64,000 nucleotides of DNA, from contig JABBOT010000034.1 of NCBI GenBank assembly GCA_016165875.1, positions 868,001 to 932,000 on the forward strand, read 5' to 3'. Numbering within the stretch: the stretch's first letter is position 1; each line of letters begins with the position of its first letter. The notes beneath the pieces were generated by a model. It searched no databases. It saw only the letters and a list, made by a program, of their open reading frames with translations, and was not told where the DNA came from. Below are positions 38,501 to 53,500 of this stretch, in pieces. This stretch comes from Acanthopleura granulata. Lineage: Eukaryota; Mollusca; Polyplacophora; Chitonida; Chitonidae. Position numbers and translations under genes: made by a program.

Positions 38501-41500
38501 AAAACTATCTTTCGGGTTCTATGAGAGAAAAAAGCTGATTACGTCCTTCCTCCCCTACCCATGTTGACGCCATACAAAAGCACTGTAGGATTCCGCATGA
38601 AAATTAATGGACTGTTTTTCCCCCTTACCACAGCGATGGATCCGTCAGGTTTTCGGCAGGCACACAGTTCAGACGTGACACAGGCGTGATTGCTGGACAG
38701 CTTCTGATCAGGTGGACAGGACGTGGCCAATTCACAGCCGGGCACACAGGTATTTGCACGATTTGCAGCGAGACAGGCGTTCACGTCCATCCTCGCGCTA
38801 TGACACAGGTCTCCACACTTGTACGCACAGGAACTCCACGTCTGGCCCGGTGGACACAGTGCTAGAAAATATTTTCTGTCATTATATTTGATTGTCATTA
38901 TACGGTTCATTTAATGGTTTGATAGGTACATTTTACTGGACATTTCACTGATATGACAGCGTTCACCACAATGGTGGGAAAAAAGAGGGACCCAATCGTC
39001 AAAGCCGACATTGGTATACCAGCCGCCAACCGAAATGGTAGTCCCGAGTGAATAATCCCAAGACCAGTTTCCAAAAACGACAAATAACACAAAGCCCAAT
39101 AGAATTAAGAAAGTACATAAAATATAAAAATTAGGACGGATTCATGCAAAGAGAAGCAATGAATGTTCTAGGCGTAAGAATAAAATCAGTATCCAACTCG
39201 AGTACCGTGCTAATGTACATGACATCGTTAATCAAACATGTATCTCAGTTGTACTTTGATCGCAACTGTTCATATCCAACATATATACATGTAAGCACAT
39301 CGAAGAGTATTGAAAACGTCTGTTTAACAATGCATTCATTTATCTGTAACGAGGTGAATTGTGTGCATACTTATATTTCCATTGTCTGTCCAACAATTAG
39401 TTAAATTTTCCCTTTGAAATGAAGCGTACTTATATAATTTCTGTTTGACATTTCTTGGGAATTATGGGTAAGAAGATTTTTGGATATCATGCAAGCACAG
39501 GTATTCCAAATATTATCAATATACCGAATGAAGGCAACGGACAAATCAGATCGTTTTTCTTCCAAGATCTTCATGTGTTTCAGGTCCATACCGCCTACCT
39601 GTAGATCTGCTTTCCAAGAGGCAAAATAAAGGCATAACATATGTCCTAAAATCACCTTAGTTTCACTGAGCACAAAAAATCATTTTATGTACTTACGTGT
39701 TGTCGTCGTAACCTGCGTGGTGACAACTGTCGAAGTGGCTACAACAAGATGAGGGTGTGACATTAAGATGACTGGCAGACGTCGACATGCCAACTGCTGC
39801 ACCCTAGAAATCTAAATACCTTTAAAGTGTGTTTCCTTGAGAGGCTTTACTGGCAAAACAATGCAAGTGGTTACAGCGCATTCCATTCGTTGTGCAACCT
39901 AAACTGGCTCATGCAATGGTCATGTTGCAGAGACAGGACCTTCTGTTGTATGTACGTATATGAAAGCTTGTGTTTAACGCCGTCCTTTAACAATTATTCA
40001 GCTATATGACGAGGGGAAGTCTTTAGAATGTACATGTATGTATATTCTTTGTCTTCCTGTGGCTGAGCTAGTCTATGTTCCCCGTTGTGCTGCTGCCACT
40101 GGGACGTCGTGCAAAAGACATCCGGCATGATACCCCATCCATTCATATTACACTTACATTAGGCCGACCATACTTGTTTCCTTGGTGTAATATCTTAGTG
40201 CTGAGCGCCAATCGAGGCAGCAACAGATACAATGTTTAAAGTCTTTGGTATCACCCAGCCTGTGTTTGATCCCGGATATCCAGACCTCAGGATGGACATT
40301 CTAACCACCGGGCCACGGAGCCGGTCCGTTTCCTATTGTTGTTCAATTAACCACATTTTTCCCGTTTCCCAGTTCATCAAAACGCTTTGGGTGCTCTTAC
40401 TCATAGCATTTTACCACTGAAATCTTATCAGTTCCCGAAGTTGTTGTCACCATGACTAGTACATGCATATCCGTGAATTTAATCACGCAAATCTTTTCAC
40501 ACACATGTGTATTTAATGTACCTGTTGCCTCGGTGACGTACAGCTTAAGCGTCTGCTTCGAGGTCAGGAGATCCGATGTCAGTTTCGGGTCGGGTCATAC
40601 CAAAGACTTTAAAAATTGTACTTGTTGCTGTCTCGATAGGCGCTCAACACTGAGAGGTTAGAGCATGGAAACAGAACTGATTGATCCAGTCTTAGTATAA
40701 TATGACTGATTAGGGGTGTCATTTCTGGTGTCTTCGGCCAGGTGTTCCAGTGGCGACACCAATTTAGCGCCATACAATCGCTCTGCCACAAGAAGACAAA
40801 ATATATATTCATTCTGAGGACACTTCGTCAGCGTATAACTGACAAATCGTTGAATGCAACGTAAAACCCAAACAGACATGCATATTTAATGTGTGACCAC
40901 GGAACAATTGGAATTAACCAGTACTTGTTGATTTCCAAATCCATAGTAACTATTAGGCGGGTTTATGCATGTGGCTTTGAAGACTTGGGAGTGTTATTTA
41001 ATCCACGTGAAATACTCATCTACACTTTCATCAAAGTGTGCATGCCCAAAAATCATCACTACATTGATTTATTCATATTTTATTCAAGCGCTTCTCTCTT
41101 TGGCAAGATGAAGGTTTCATCTTAGATTAAATTCAGCCACAATTTCTTCATGACTTTAAGGTGGCGGAAAAAGCTCAGTTCAAATTTTGTTTTCCAAATA
41201 GGAGCTCAATTCAAATTGTGCAAAATATCCTTCTTCCTAGGAAACTCAAAAGTACCGGTCCTTAACTTCAATTCAGATTCTGCTTAAAAAAAAGCTCAAT
41301 GCAATTATGCGGAGTCGTGTGAAAACTCAACAGTACCGGTATATTTCTGTGTCTACAAAACGCTTCTTTGGTTTCAATTCAAATTCTGTTTAAAAGAAAG
41401 CCCAATTCAAATTCTGAGACATATCTGGAGTCGTGTGAGAACTCAGCATTATCGGAACATTTCTTTTTCAACAAACGCTTCTTGTCTCTTGACTTACTTG

Positions 41501-44500
41501 AGCCACACATGTGATCCCAGCAGAGTACTCGTACTTCGTAGTCGTGACAGACCTGTGACACCTGTTCATCGTTGTGACACCGAAGTCCGTTCTGGGCGTC
41601 GCACGTCACTCCATTCTGCCCGGCCGCCTCCACAGACGTATGACTCCCGGTCACCCGACACTCCATATTGACGATGTTAGGACATAGACCGTATATGGAT
41701 TTCAAGGCTTTAATTGTCTCAAAATCTCCGCGACCCCTATCAGGTTTATCGGCGTTCAGCCAGTCAGACCAACCGCATCGCATGTAAGTGCGCGTTACTG
41801 TGGTGATAGGAGTAGTAGCCGTGTATTCTTGGATAGTAGTCGTGTGTCCTGGAGTAGTCGTGGTTACTGTGGCTAAAACGGTAAAAGAACAAAAAAATAC
41901 TGGTTACCGCAGACAAAAAACAATCCATTCATGTGTTTAACAGAGCAGTAGTCGTGATTGCTGTGGGCATAGAAAAAAAATACCGGTTATTTCAGACAGA
42001 AAGGTACAGCCGGAATATATTTTTAATTTTTAGAAGCAATGAAAAAAATCAGAATGTTGACAAGAAGCTTGATTTCGCGAGTTTATAGATGTGACCATTT
42101 GCCACCTGTCACACTGCTGTTGCCGTTCTGGTTTCTTTGGAGTAATTAAATGTGATGACAACACAACGCTTTGGGTAATTCTAATAAATTCCATTCAACA
42201 TAAATGTAATTTTTTTCTGCTCTAGGTGCTAGGGCTGTGTAAGTTCTCAGTTGTTAAATTTACATGAACATTTCAAGTAAACCATAACTGTGGTAAATTA
42301 ACAAGAGGCCTGATTTCACCGGTAATGTGTGTTTTATGTAGTCTTCTATTTAAACAAAAAAAAATTGCTTATTAATTTATTTGGGGTTTAACAAATGCAC
42401 CTGACACTTCACTATAACACACGATATTCTGATTCTCCCGCACATTTTTCACTAATTTGCAGTTGCAGATATAGGTAGACTTTCAAAAGTTTCTGAGGAA
42501 AGACTCCAAATTTTGGATCATTTGCACTCAAACACTTCACTGAAATAAACTTCGCTGGGTAATTCACTGATAGCTATGATACAATGCTGAGTTGACTTTA
42601 ATACCTACAACATACAACTGCACCCTGATTCAGTTTCCACATGATTGTATCTTATATAAATCAAAGGCCGTCACTGGCTAACTTCATATGACAGGCTTCA
42701 CTCATACCACGATGGGGGGATTTGTCCTCCACCCGGATTCCCACTTCATCCAACATTATCGTTGCAATGAGCGAGAGGTGCATTTCTCACCTGCTGACTG
42801 CTCGGTTTCGTGATAACAGAAACCAGGGAAGAGCTTAGAGGAAATCACCTCAATTTACCGGCTACCGACAAACCCCCTAATCTACTAGATAGCTCCTAAC
42901 GCTGTTTATATCTAATATATAAGAAGGTACATAACTTCATTGTCCAGGACATAAGCTTAAGCTTTACATAACTGGACACAAAGCACGAAAAAATATTTCA
43001 ATTTCAACCAAACAAAGTTCATTCGAAAGTTGATACACTATGCTTATGCTGATGTATAAAACAAACCTGTTTTCTGTTGGCTACACGATGCCCGAAACCC
43101 AGATGTTGGCAGGTTTTTTCTTTCGTAGGACAAATCAGTTAATAGGGAAATGAGCGTCAAGCCACAGTTCTGGCTTGATTTCTCAGCGATAAAAGCCTCT
43201 GGTGCCACCATATTTCTACTACCAACCAAGTAAGTCGCTCTTCCAATAAAACACTTTTAAATACTTTGATTGGTTGCAGGTTATAGAAGTTACACGGCTT
43301 CCTTTGCTCTTCACTTCATATGTGCAGAGCTGTGAAATTATCTAGCGGCTTTTCGCTATGGCCTCATTTTCCTGTTACCGGATTTGTCCGACTGAAGAAA
43401 AAATCTGCAAACTTACGGGTATCATGTAGCCAAGAGAGAGCCTTGCTGCAGAGAGCTCGTGTGTTGTTATTATTAAACCGACAATATGGGTTCCACACTT
43501 TCTAAAATGGATGGTTTTAAAAATGTCAGGCAGCTATTGTCATGCTTGTATTAAAGGCAATAGCAAAATATAACACTCACCATTCTGGCAGCTGCAGTAG
43601 TACCTCACCATATAATCCTGACATTGAATTGGGAAGTTTTTCTCATTGCTACAGGACAAGCCGTGCTCGATGGTGCACTCGGTTATCTCCCCGTAAGTAA
43701 AGGACGGGATTTGGTCTTCGCTGGTCACACACTGTATTATGCTGATATTACCCGAGGAACAGAAAGCGCTCAGTTCTGCCGACGACATGCTCTCAAAGTC
43801 CCCTTTTCCAGTGGCGGGATTGTCTCGGTTTATCCACTTGCTCCACTGCTCACACCCTTCATTAACCAGCGTTGTTGTTGTTGTCCCTGTAACTGGCGGT
43901 GTTGTTGTCCCTGTAACTGGCGGTGTTGTTGTCCCTGTAGTAACTGGCGGTGTTGTTGTCCCTGTAACTGGCGGTGTTGTTGTCCCTGTAACTGTTGGTG
44001 TTGTTGTCCCTGTAACTGGCGGTGTTGTCTCTGTAACCGGTGTTGTTGTTCCTGTAAGTCATGTTGTTTTGGTAATTGTAGCAAGTGTTGTTGTTGTTGT
44101 TCCTGTTAATTGTGGTGTTGCTGTTCTTAAGGAATATACCTAACACTTCATTATAACACACGATATTCTGATTCTCCCGCATATTTTTCAGTAACTTGCA
44201 GTTGCAGATATAGATAGACTTTCAAAAGTTTTTGAGGAAAAAATCCTCCAAACGTTCGATTATTTTGCACTCAAAGACTTCGCTTTCATGTCATTCCCTT
44301 AAAGCTATGATACAATGCTAATTTGATTTTAGTACATATAGCATACTGCTGCACCCTGAGTCTGTTTCCACATGATTGTATATTATGTTAATCAGAGGCC
44401 ATCACTGGCTAACTTGATATAACACTCATAACACGATGGGGAGATTTGTTCCCCACCCCGATTACCACTCGATCCAACATCACCGTTGCAATGAGGGAGA

Positions 44501-47500
44501 GGTGTATTTCTCACCTGTTGACTGTCAGGTTTATTGATAACAGAAACCAGGGAGAGCTTGGAGGAAGTCATTGCCATATACCGGCTACCTACAAGCCCCG
44601 TAATCTACTAGATAGCTCTAAACGCTATTTATACCTAAAATATGTGAAGGTACATAACTTCAATTCCCAGGAAATAAGCCCGAACTTTACATGACTGGAC
44701 ACAAAACACAAAAACATATTTCAATCTCAACCAAACAAAGTTCGTTCGAAAGCTGATACACTATGCTTTATGCTGATGTAGGATTTGCGAAACAAACATG
44801 CTTCCTCTTGGTTACATGAAGCCCGAAACCATGAAGCCACAGTTCTGGCTTGATTTCACAGCAATGAAAGCCTCTCATGCCACCATATTTCTACTATCAA
44901 CCAAGTAAGTCGCTCTTTCAATAAAACACTTTTAAATACTTTGATTGGTTGCAGTCTAGAGGAGTTATGCGACGTCCTTTGCTCTTCACTTCATATATGC
45001 AGAGCTGGGAAATTATCTACCGGCTTTTCGCTGTGAACTGATTTTCCTGTTACCGGATTCGTCCAACTAAAGAAAAAAACTTACGGGTATCATGTAGCCA
45101 AGAGAAAGCCTTGCCGCAGGGGACATGTATGTTGTTATTATTAAACCGACAATATGAGTTTCCCCACTTTCTCCAAATGGATGTTTTTAAAAATGTCAGG
45201 CAGCTATTGTCATGCTTGTATTTAAGGTAATAGCAAAGTATAACACTCACCATTCTGGCAGCTGCAGTGGTACCTCACCATATAATCCTGACATTGAATT
45301 GGGAAGTTTTTCTCGTTGCTACAGGACAAGCCGTGTTCGATGGTGCACTCGTTTATCTCTCCGTAAGTAAAAGACGGGATTTGGTCTTCGCTTGTCACAC
45401 ACTGTATTATGTCGATATTACCCGAGGAACAGAAAGCGCTCAGTTCGGCCGACGACATGCTCTCAAAGTCCCCTTTTCCAGTGGCGGGATTGTCTCGGTT
45501 TATCCACTGGCTCCACTGGTCACAAACTGGTGTTGATGTTGTTGTCTCTGTAACCGGTGGTGTTGTCTCTGTAACCGGTGGTGTTGTTCCTGTAACTGGT
45601 GGTGTTGTCCCTGTAACTGGTGGTGTTGTCCCTGTAACTGGTGGTGTTGTCCTTGTAACTGATGGTGCTGTTGTCCCTGTAACTGGTGGTGTTGTCCCTG
45701 AAACTGGTGGTGTTGTCCCTGTAACTGATGGTGCTGTTGTCCCTGTAACTGGTGGTGTTGTCCTTGTAACCGGTGTTGTGGTTGTTTCTGTAACTGGTGG
45801 TGTTGTGGTGTGAGGAACAGTAACTGTTGTTGTAGTTGATACACACTCATCGCACAGAACTCTCATTTCGTAGTCCTTGCACTTCTGTCCTCCAGACTGC
45901 AGAACGTTCAGACACGTCAGTGTCCTTGTGACCAAATCACACTTCACCTTCTGTCCTGACACGTTCGAGAGTTTATGCTCCGCGTCTGCCGTCCTGCACT
46001 CGATGGCAGTAACCTTGTCCGCACTGCAGTAGGTCGCAACCTTCCTTATCTCTACTTCCGATTCAAAGTCACCCATGTCATCAGGCTTATTATGGTTCAC
46101 CCATGGCGTCCAGTACATACAGGACGTTGTTCTTGCTGTAAAGATATAGATTTTGTTCGTTAGATGGAAGATATTTTGTTCATTAGATGGAAGATTAAAA
46201 AGAAACTCTGTATTCATTAAACAATTTCATGTATATCGGGTTAAAATGCAGAAAAGTTGTTCCAAAACTTGGAAAAAAATAGGGCACATGTACATAGGAT
46301 GATATCTGACTTGGCAAAACATAACCATCCGCCTCAAAACTAATATCTTGTGACGTTTATTCGTCTTTAATATTTAATTTATTAGGGTAAATATTCTGTA
46401 TCTCCATAATTTGACAGGGCTATGCGCCAGTTCCAGGAATGTGTCCGTTTCACAGGCGAATGCATGTATAGCGATCTTTGATATTTATGACCGACATACC
46501 TGTTGCCGTGACAGTGACGTGGGGGGTTGTGGATGTGACGTGGGGGGTCGTGGATGTGGGCGTGGTGGACTGATCAGGGTAACATCCCCAGACCATGAAG
46601 CGCAGCGCGGCAGCCCCTCCCACCCACGTCTTGGGCATGACCCTCACATACCGAGCTGTAATGTTGCGAGTGAACAGGTTTCGAACTTCTGTGTTTTGGT
46701 CTCTGTTCGCTTGGAAGGTTTTGGCAACTTGTGGCCCGGGGATGTCAGAATACGGAGTGAAGGTCACGTTATCGATGCTAGTGAACACCTGGTACTTGGT
46801 GACCCACTGGGAGGCCTCACTGTTGCCCTGAGTGCTAATCCCGGTGACTAAAACGACTTTATCAAGGTCGACCTGTATCCATGGATACTTCTCAGTTGTG
46901 CTGTAACAAAGAACTATGTATGTATGCTTTGGTTCTCCGTCGTACGTAACAATTTTTCAATCGCATAACGAGGAGGAATCCTCAGAATGTATATATATTG
47001 TGTTTTCTTAAGGCAGGGCAAGTCCATGCTGCCAAAGTGCTGCCATTTCTGGAATAACATGCAAACTGTAACAAAGATGGAGTGAGCGATTAATTATATT
47101 GTAGCAATTTTGGATTGACTGATCAGTTGTTTGGTAACGAAGACTGAACAGCTGCTCTGTTGCAATGCATCAAAATTGTTCCATTCAAAACGACAAACCA
47201 GTAATAAAGACGTTCACCAAACCTGCACCCTTTCAAACTGGGTGGCTTACATATAACACGATAACTTGATGCTCAAATCAGTGGCATCATCAATTGTGTC
47301 AATTTTCTAACAATCCGAAGTAGCAGTCTTACCGGCAGTTACGGTCAGTCAGATCAATCTGATGGAGAGATTGATCTATCTATGTGATGTTATAAATAAG
47401 AAACGTTACAGCATTATCAATTGTGCAGCAATTCTTAAAGCAATTCCTCCGTTCTTTTTCTTCTGTTTTTACCCTCAGAAATAGAAACTGCAACTCAAAT

Positions 47501-50500
47501 AGCCTCTTTTCTGTGTTTGTTAACGTCTGAAATCTTAAGGAGTTTCCACAGCTTTGGACCTGTAGTATTCCCATGTTACATAAACCTGAACTCGATTATT
47601 CGTTAACATATTGCAAATTTTAAATGCACACAAAGAGGTGATCCAATCAAAAATCTCAGGGCAAGTCAATCTCACCTGGCCACCCAGGCTCCTTTGTTGT
47701 TTAATCTGGCGTAATGAGCGGAGTGACGAACGTCCTGACTGGAGTTTGAAAACAGCTGACTGTCTTTCACTATCAGGGAATCATTTATTCCCATTGGCAA
47801 CAAGCATTCTGAAAGCGACAAAAGGAAAAGAACACCAGTTTAGTAAGAAGCAGTGAGCTGTAATCTTCCTCTAGTACTTTGAGCCATCTGCTTCAAGGCT
47901 ACAGTAGTAGTGTCATTTTGAGAGTTTTTTGGTGACGCTTGATTGATTTCTCATAAGATAAAATGTTGTCATCACAAGTTTTATTTTAGGCCTAGATTTA
48001 CGTATTTCTGATAGTGTATTTTTACAGGCCAAATTTTAGGAGAAGTAGAGCAAAAATGATATGTTGGAAATCCAACGTGGTTCGCAATTTGAAAATCGAA
48101 GTTTCAATACAATGAATCGCCTCGACTGAGCGACCAACTGATGGAACGACAAATGAGGGGTAAATCATAATACCCATTCTGATACGGGTAGAAGACTAAG
48201 GACTACACAGAAAGCAGACTACACCGCAGCTTAAAGATCACATGTGATTTATCCTTTGTACATATGCATGCATGTGAACACATTTAACAAGCAGTGACAT
48301 ATTATTCATTCCTTCATTTCGTCGGTGTTTCACGCCATATTCAAGAATATTTTAATTTTACGACGGCGACTAACATTATAGTTCGAGGAAACTGGACAGA
48401 GCGAGGGGGAACCCACGACCATCCACAGATGGCTTGTAGACTTTTCCACATCCATTCGGAGGGCAATGTCCTGTTGAACACAATGGTGTGAATATCCCCC
48501 CAACACATGGATATACTTTCATTTTATACGAGCGCTGTAGCGTTGTGGAGGCAATTATGTGAATATGTCTTTTTTACGTGATATCCCATATGCTGGTGAG
48601 CGTTATTATTGTGGATACCCTGCTGTGGTAGAGATGTAACTGATTACTTGTTCTCTCTTCCGTGGTTGTGCAAGCTCTCATTGTTAGTGGATGCTGTGAT
48701 AGAGATGTGAACAATATTAAGAGACATCTGCTGTGGTTGTACGGGCTCACATTGTAGATACAGTAAGAAAATGTAAATCTTTGGACGAGACCTCACCTGT
48801 CGTTGTACCAGGTCTCATTGGGAATACAGGTGAGAGAGATGTAACCAGTTTGACGAGATCTCTCCGGTCGTTGTTGGAGGTGTCATTAATCATACAAGGA
48901 GACAATTTTACTTGCCTGGTCAAAACTTCTACTTCGGTTGTATGGAGACTGAATGCAGGTATAGTTTTTGACATTTTGATGAGACCTCTCATGTTGTTGT
49001 ATGCATTTCATTGCGGATACTGTCATAACCTTGAGAGTAAAGGAACATACTGGGTGAAGCTTTATCTGTGATTGTATGGGTTCTCACTGACGATACCGAA
49101 TAGGGATGTAAGTTTTTCGATGGGAATCTTACTTGTGGATACATTATAATCTGATTTCCTGGTAAAATCTATTTTTTGTACATAATGCAAGCTCACCTGT
49201 CGACATGGAGGGTGTCATCCTGGACACAGTGCTCGGGGAGGCTGTGGGTGTCTCCGTGGTGACAGAGGGACCGGGTGTCGGGGTTACCGTCCTGGTTGAT
49301 GGAGGGAACGCTGTGGTCGGGAGATTACACCCGAGCACATTCCACCTCAGACCACCTTTCCCATGGACATCCTTAACTGTAAGGCGCACGTACTGGGCAG
49401 TAATGTTTCTGTTGAACATGTGGGTCACCCGTGAAGTCTCGTTGGTGTTTCCTCGGAAAACTTTGGCCGAGGTGTCAGTGGGACTATCTTTGTACGGTGT
49501 GTAATTTATACGGTCTACGCTGGTGTAGATTTCGTAACTTGTCACCCATCCTGGGGAGGTTACAGCGCCTTGAGTGACAATGCCAGAAATTAACTTGATC
49601 TCCAGGAAGTCGACTTCAATCGAAGCTGTGGAGTCGTTAGTGCTGTGGAGTAAAATGCTACTGAATTAAAAGAGAATATGTACCATTCGATTCATCATTA
49701 TTTGCTTAAAGTTCATGTTTTATTTTGATCTTGTAACATTATTCTGACGTTTCCCTTAATACTTTGGGAGTAATGCTAAATTCTGAACGTTTCTCTTTAA
49801 CAGCGACTTGCACTCACCCTACATCAAGTGCCAACTCCACACGTGCTTTCTCTAAGAAATCAAAATTTAAAACCTCATCACAAATTTCCGGCACTGGAAG
49901 TTGAACTTTTGGTTCTGTGAGATGAAATTTTGGTACTGGAATTTGAGGTTTTAATCTTGGTCAGAACTGTAACTTCTCGAACTCAGCACTTTATAAGTTC
50001 GAGTTTCTATTTCCCTTACCCTTACCTTAACGCTTATCTGATCTGTTTCAGTGGCCCCTTCCCCCACTGTCACATCTGTGAGTTCCACCCCATACAGCTC
50101 CACCCTGCCACCATCCACGCCTCTTACCTTGGCATCCAGTAAGCCTGAGTCCCAGTTCCCGTAGGGGTGAGTCTGCTGTGGGAAGCCCCGTGTTGCTGGT
50201 CTAACTCAGATGTCGCATTCAGTTGGAAATCTCCCACCAGCTTGGAACTCTCTAGACCCATTTTTTGGGTGCACACTGAAACTTAATGCAAAAGTACATA
50301 CAATGTATAAAATTACAATCAGTAGTGTGTGTTTGGTATGACCGGGACTGATCCCGCATCTCCCGACCTCAAGTCGGACGTTCTAATCTCTAGCCACAGA
50401 TGCGATAAAACATGCTTTTGATAATGCTTTATATATAAACCGACTATAAATGTACATGTTTCCAGGCTGACAATCATTACAAAATTGTGCCACTATACAA

Positions 50501-53500
50501 CAGAGCTAGACTTCTCTACCCACAGGTGGCTTGTAGACCTTCCCACATCGGGTGGGAGAGCAGTGTCCTGTTGAACATAATGCTGTGAATATACCCCCAA
50601 CACATGGATGTACCTTTATTTTATATCACGTCTGTACTCTTGTGGAGGAAATTAGCACTTTTTTACGTGCTAACCCATAGACTGGTGAGCGTTATCATTG
50701 TAGATACCCTGCTGTGGTAGATGTAGCCATGTAGCTGTTTACTTGACCGCTCTTGCGTGGTTGTGCAAGCTCTCATTGTTAGTGGATGCTGTGATAGAGA
50801 TGTGAACAATATGAAGAGACATCTGCTGTGGTTGTTCGGGTTCACATTGTAGATACAGTAAGAAAATGTAAATCTTTGGATGAGACATCTCCTGTCCTTG
50901 TGCCAGGTCTCATTGGGAGTACAGGTGAGAGAGATGTAACCAGTTTGACGAGACCTCTCCGGTCGTTGTTGGAGGTGTCATTGTTCATACAAGGAGACAA
51001 TTTTACTTGCCTGGTCAAAACTTCTACTTCGGTTGTATGGAGACTGAATGCAGGTATAGTTTTTGACATTTTGATGAGACCTCTCATGTTGTTGTATGCA
51101 TTGTGGATACTGTCATAACCCTGAGAGTAAAGGAGCATATTGGGTGAAGAATTATATGTGATTGCATGGGTTCTCACGTACGATACCGAATAGGGATGTA
51201 AGGTTTTCTATGGGAATCTTACGTGTGGATACATTATAATCTGATTTCCTGATGAACTCTGTTTTTTTTGTACATAATGCAAGCTCACCTGTCAACATGG
51301 AGGGTGTCATGGTGGATGCAGTGCTCGGGGAGGCTGTGGGCGTCGCCGTGGTGAAAGAGGGACCGGGTGTCGGGGTTACCGTCCTGGTTGATGGAGGGAA
51401 CGCTGTGGTCGGAAGATTACACCCGAGCACATTCCACCTCAGACCACCTTTCCCATGGACACCCTTAACTGTAAGGCGCACGTACTGGGCAGTAATGTTT
51501 CTGTTGAACAGGTGGGTCACCTTTGAAGTTTCGTTGGTGTTTCCTCGGAAAACTTTGGCCGAGGTGTCAGTGGGACTATCTTTGTACGGTGTGTATTTTG
51601 TACGGTCTACGCTGGTGTAGATTTCGTAACTTGTCACCCATTCTGGGGAGGTTACAGCACCTTGAGTGACAATGCCAGAAATTAACTTGATCTCCAGGAA
51701 GTCGACTTCAATCGAAGCTGTGGAGTCGTTAGTGCTGTGGAGTAAAATGCTACTGAATTAAAAGAGAATATGTACCGCTCGACTCATCATTATTTGCTTA
51801 AAGTTCATGTTTTATTTTGATCTTGTAACATTATTCTGACGTTTCCCTTAATACTTTGGGAGTAATGCTAAATTCTGAACGTTTCTCTTTAACAGCGACT
51901 TGCACTCACCCTACATCAAGTGCCAACTCCACACGTGCTTTCTCTAAGAAATCAAAATTTAAAACCTCATCACAAATTTCCGGCACTGGAAGTTGAACTT
52001 TTGGTTCTGTGAGATGAAATTTTGGTACTGGAATTTGAGGTTTTAATCTTGGTCAGAACTGTAACTTCTCGAACTCAGCACTTTATAAGTTCGAGTTTCT
52101 ATTTCATTTACCCTTACCTTAACGCTTATCTGATCTGTTTCAGTGGCCCCTTCCCCCACTGTCACATCTGTGAGTTCCACCCCATACAGCTCCACCCTGC
52201 CACCATCCACGCCTCTTACCTTGGCATCCAGTAAGCCTGAGTCCCAGTTCCCGTAGGGGTGAGTCTGCTGTGGGAAGCCCCGTGTTGCTGGTCTAACTCA
52301 GATGTCGCATTCAGTTGGAAATCTCCCACCAGCTTGGAACTCTCTAGACCCATTTCTTGGGTGCACACTGAAACTTAATGCAAAAGTACATACAATGTAT
52401 AAAATTACAATCAGTAGTGTGTGTTTGGTATGACCGGGACTGATCCCGCATCTCCCGACCTCAAGTCGGACGTTCTAATCTCTAGCCACAGATGCGATAA
52501 AACATGCTTTTGATAATGCTTTATATATAAACCGACTATAAATGTACATGTTTCCAGGCTGACAATCATTACAAAATTGTGCCACTATACAACAGAGCTA
52601 GACTTCTCTACCCACAGGTGGCTTGTAGACCTTCCCACATCCGGTGGGAGAGCAGTGTCCTGTTGAACATAATGCTGTGAATATACCCCCAACACATGGA
52701 TGTACCTTTATTTTATACCACGTCTGTACTCTTGTGGAGGAAATTATGTGGATATATCTTTTTTTACGTGAAATCCCATATGCTGGTGAGCGTTATCATG
52801 CCCTGCTGTGGTAGAGATGTAACTGTTTACTTGACCGCTCTTGCGTGGTTGTGCAAGTTCTCATTGTTAGTGGATGCTGTGATAGAGATGTGAACAATAT
52901 GAAGAGACATCTGCTGTGGTTGTTCGGGTTCACATTGTAGATACTAAAGAAAATGTAAATCTTTGGATGAGACATCTCCTGTCCTTGTGCCAGGTGTCAT
53001 TGGGAGTACAGGTGAGAGAGATGTAACCAGTTTGACGAGACCTCTCCGGTCGTTGTTGGAGGTGTCATTGTTCAAACAAGGAGACAATTTTACTTGATTG
53101 GTCAAAACTTCTACTTCGGTTGTATGGAGACTGAATGCAGGTATAGTTTTTGACATTTTGATGAGACCTCTCATGTTGTTGTATGCATTTCATTGTGGAT
53201 ACTGTCATAACCCTGAGAGTAAAGGAGCATATTGGGTGAAGAATTATATGTGATTGCATGGGTTTTCACTTACGATACCGAATAGGGATGTAAGGTTTTC
53301 GATGGGAATCTTACGTGTGGATACATTATAATCTGATTTCCTGATGAACTCTGTTTTTTTTTGTACATAATGCAAGCTCACCTGTCAACATGGAGGGTGT
53401 CATGGTGGATGCAGTGCTCGGGGAGGCTGTGGGCGTCGCCGTGGTGACAGAGGGACCGGGTGTCGGGGTTACCGTCCTGTTTGATGGAGGGAACGCTGTG

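Larger units (their letters stand above)
48500..53400 (-). repeat. 2.09-kb tandem triplication around F5/8C modules 7-9
   Basis: Exons at 49197/51289/53382 are 2,092 and 2,093 bases apart, and 50128/52220 are 2,092 apart. Introns are nearly identical too (gagacctctccggtcgttgt, gacttctctacccacaggtg). The third copy (module 7) covers only the exon B half. Confidence 0.92.

Noticed and set aside
43862..44182. Asn-rich minus-strand reading (NNNTASYRDN type) and the matching Gln-rich one
   Set aside because: Alternate frames of the PTS repeat; neither joins CysD 3, whose frame reads TTTPPVTG.
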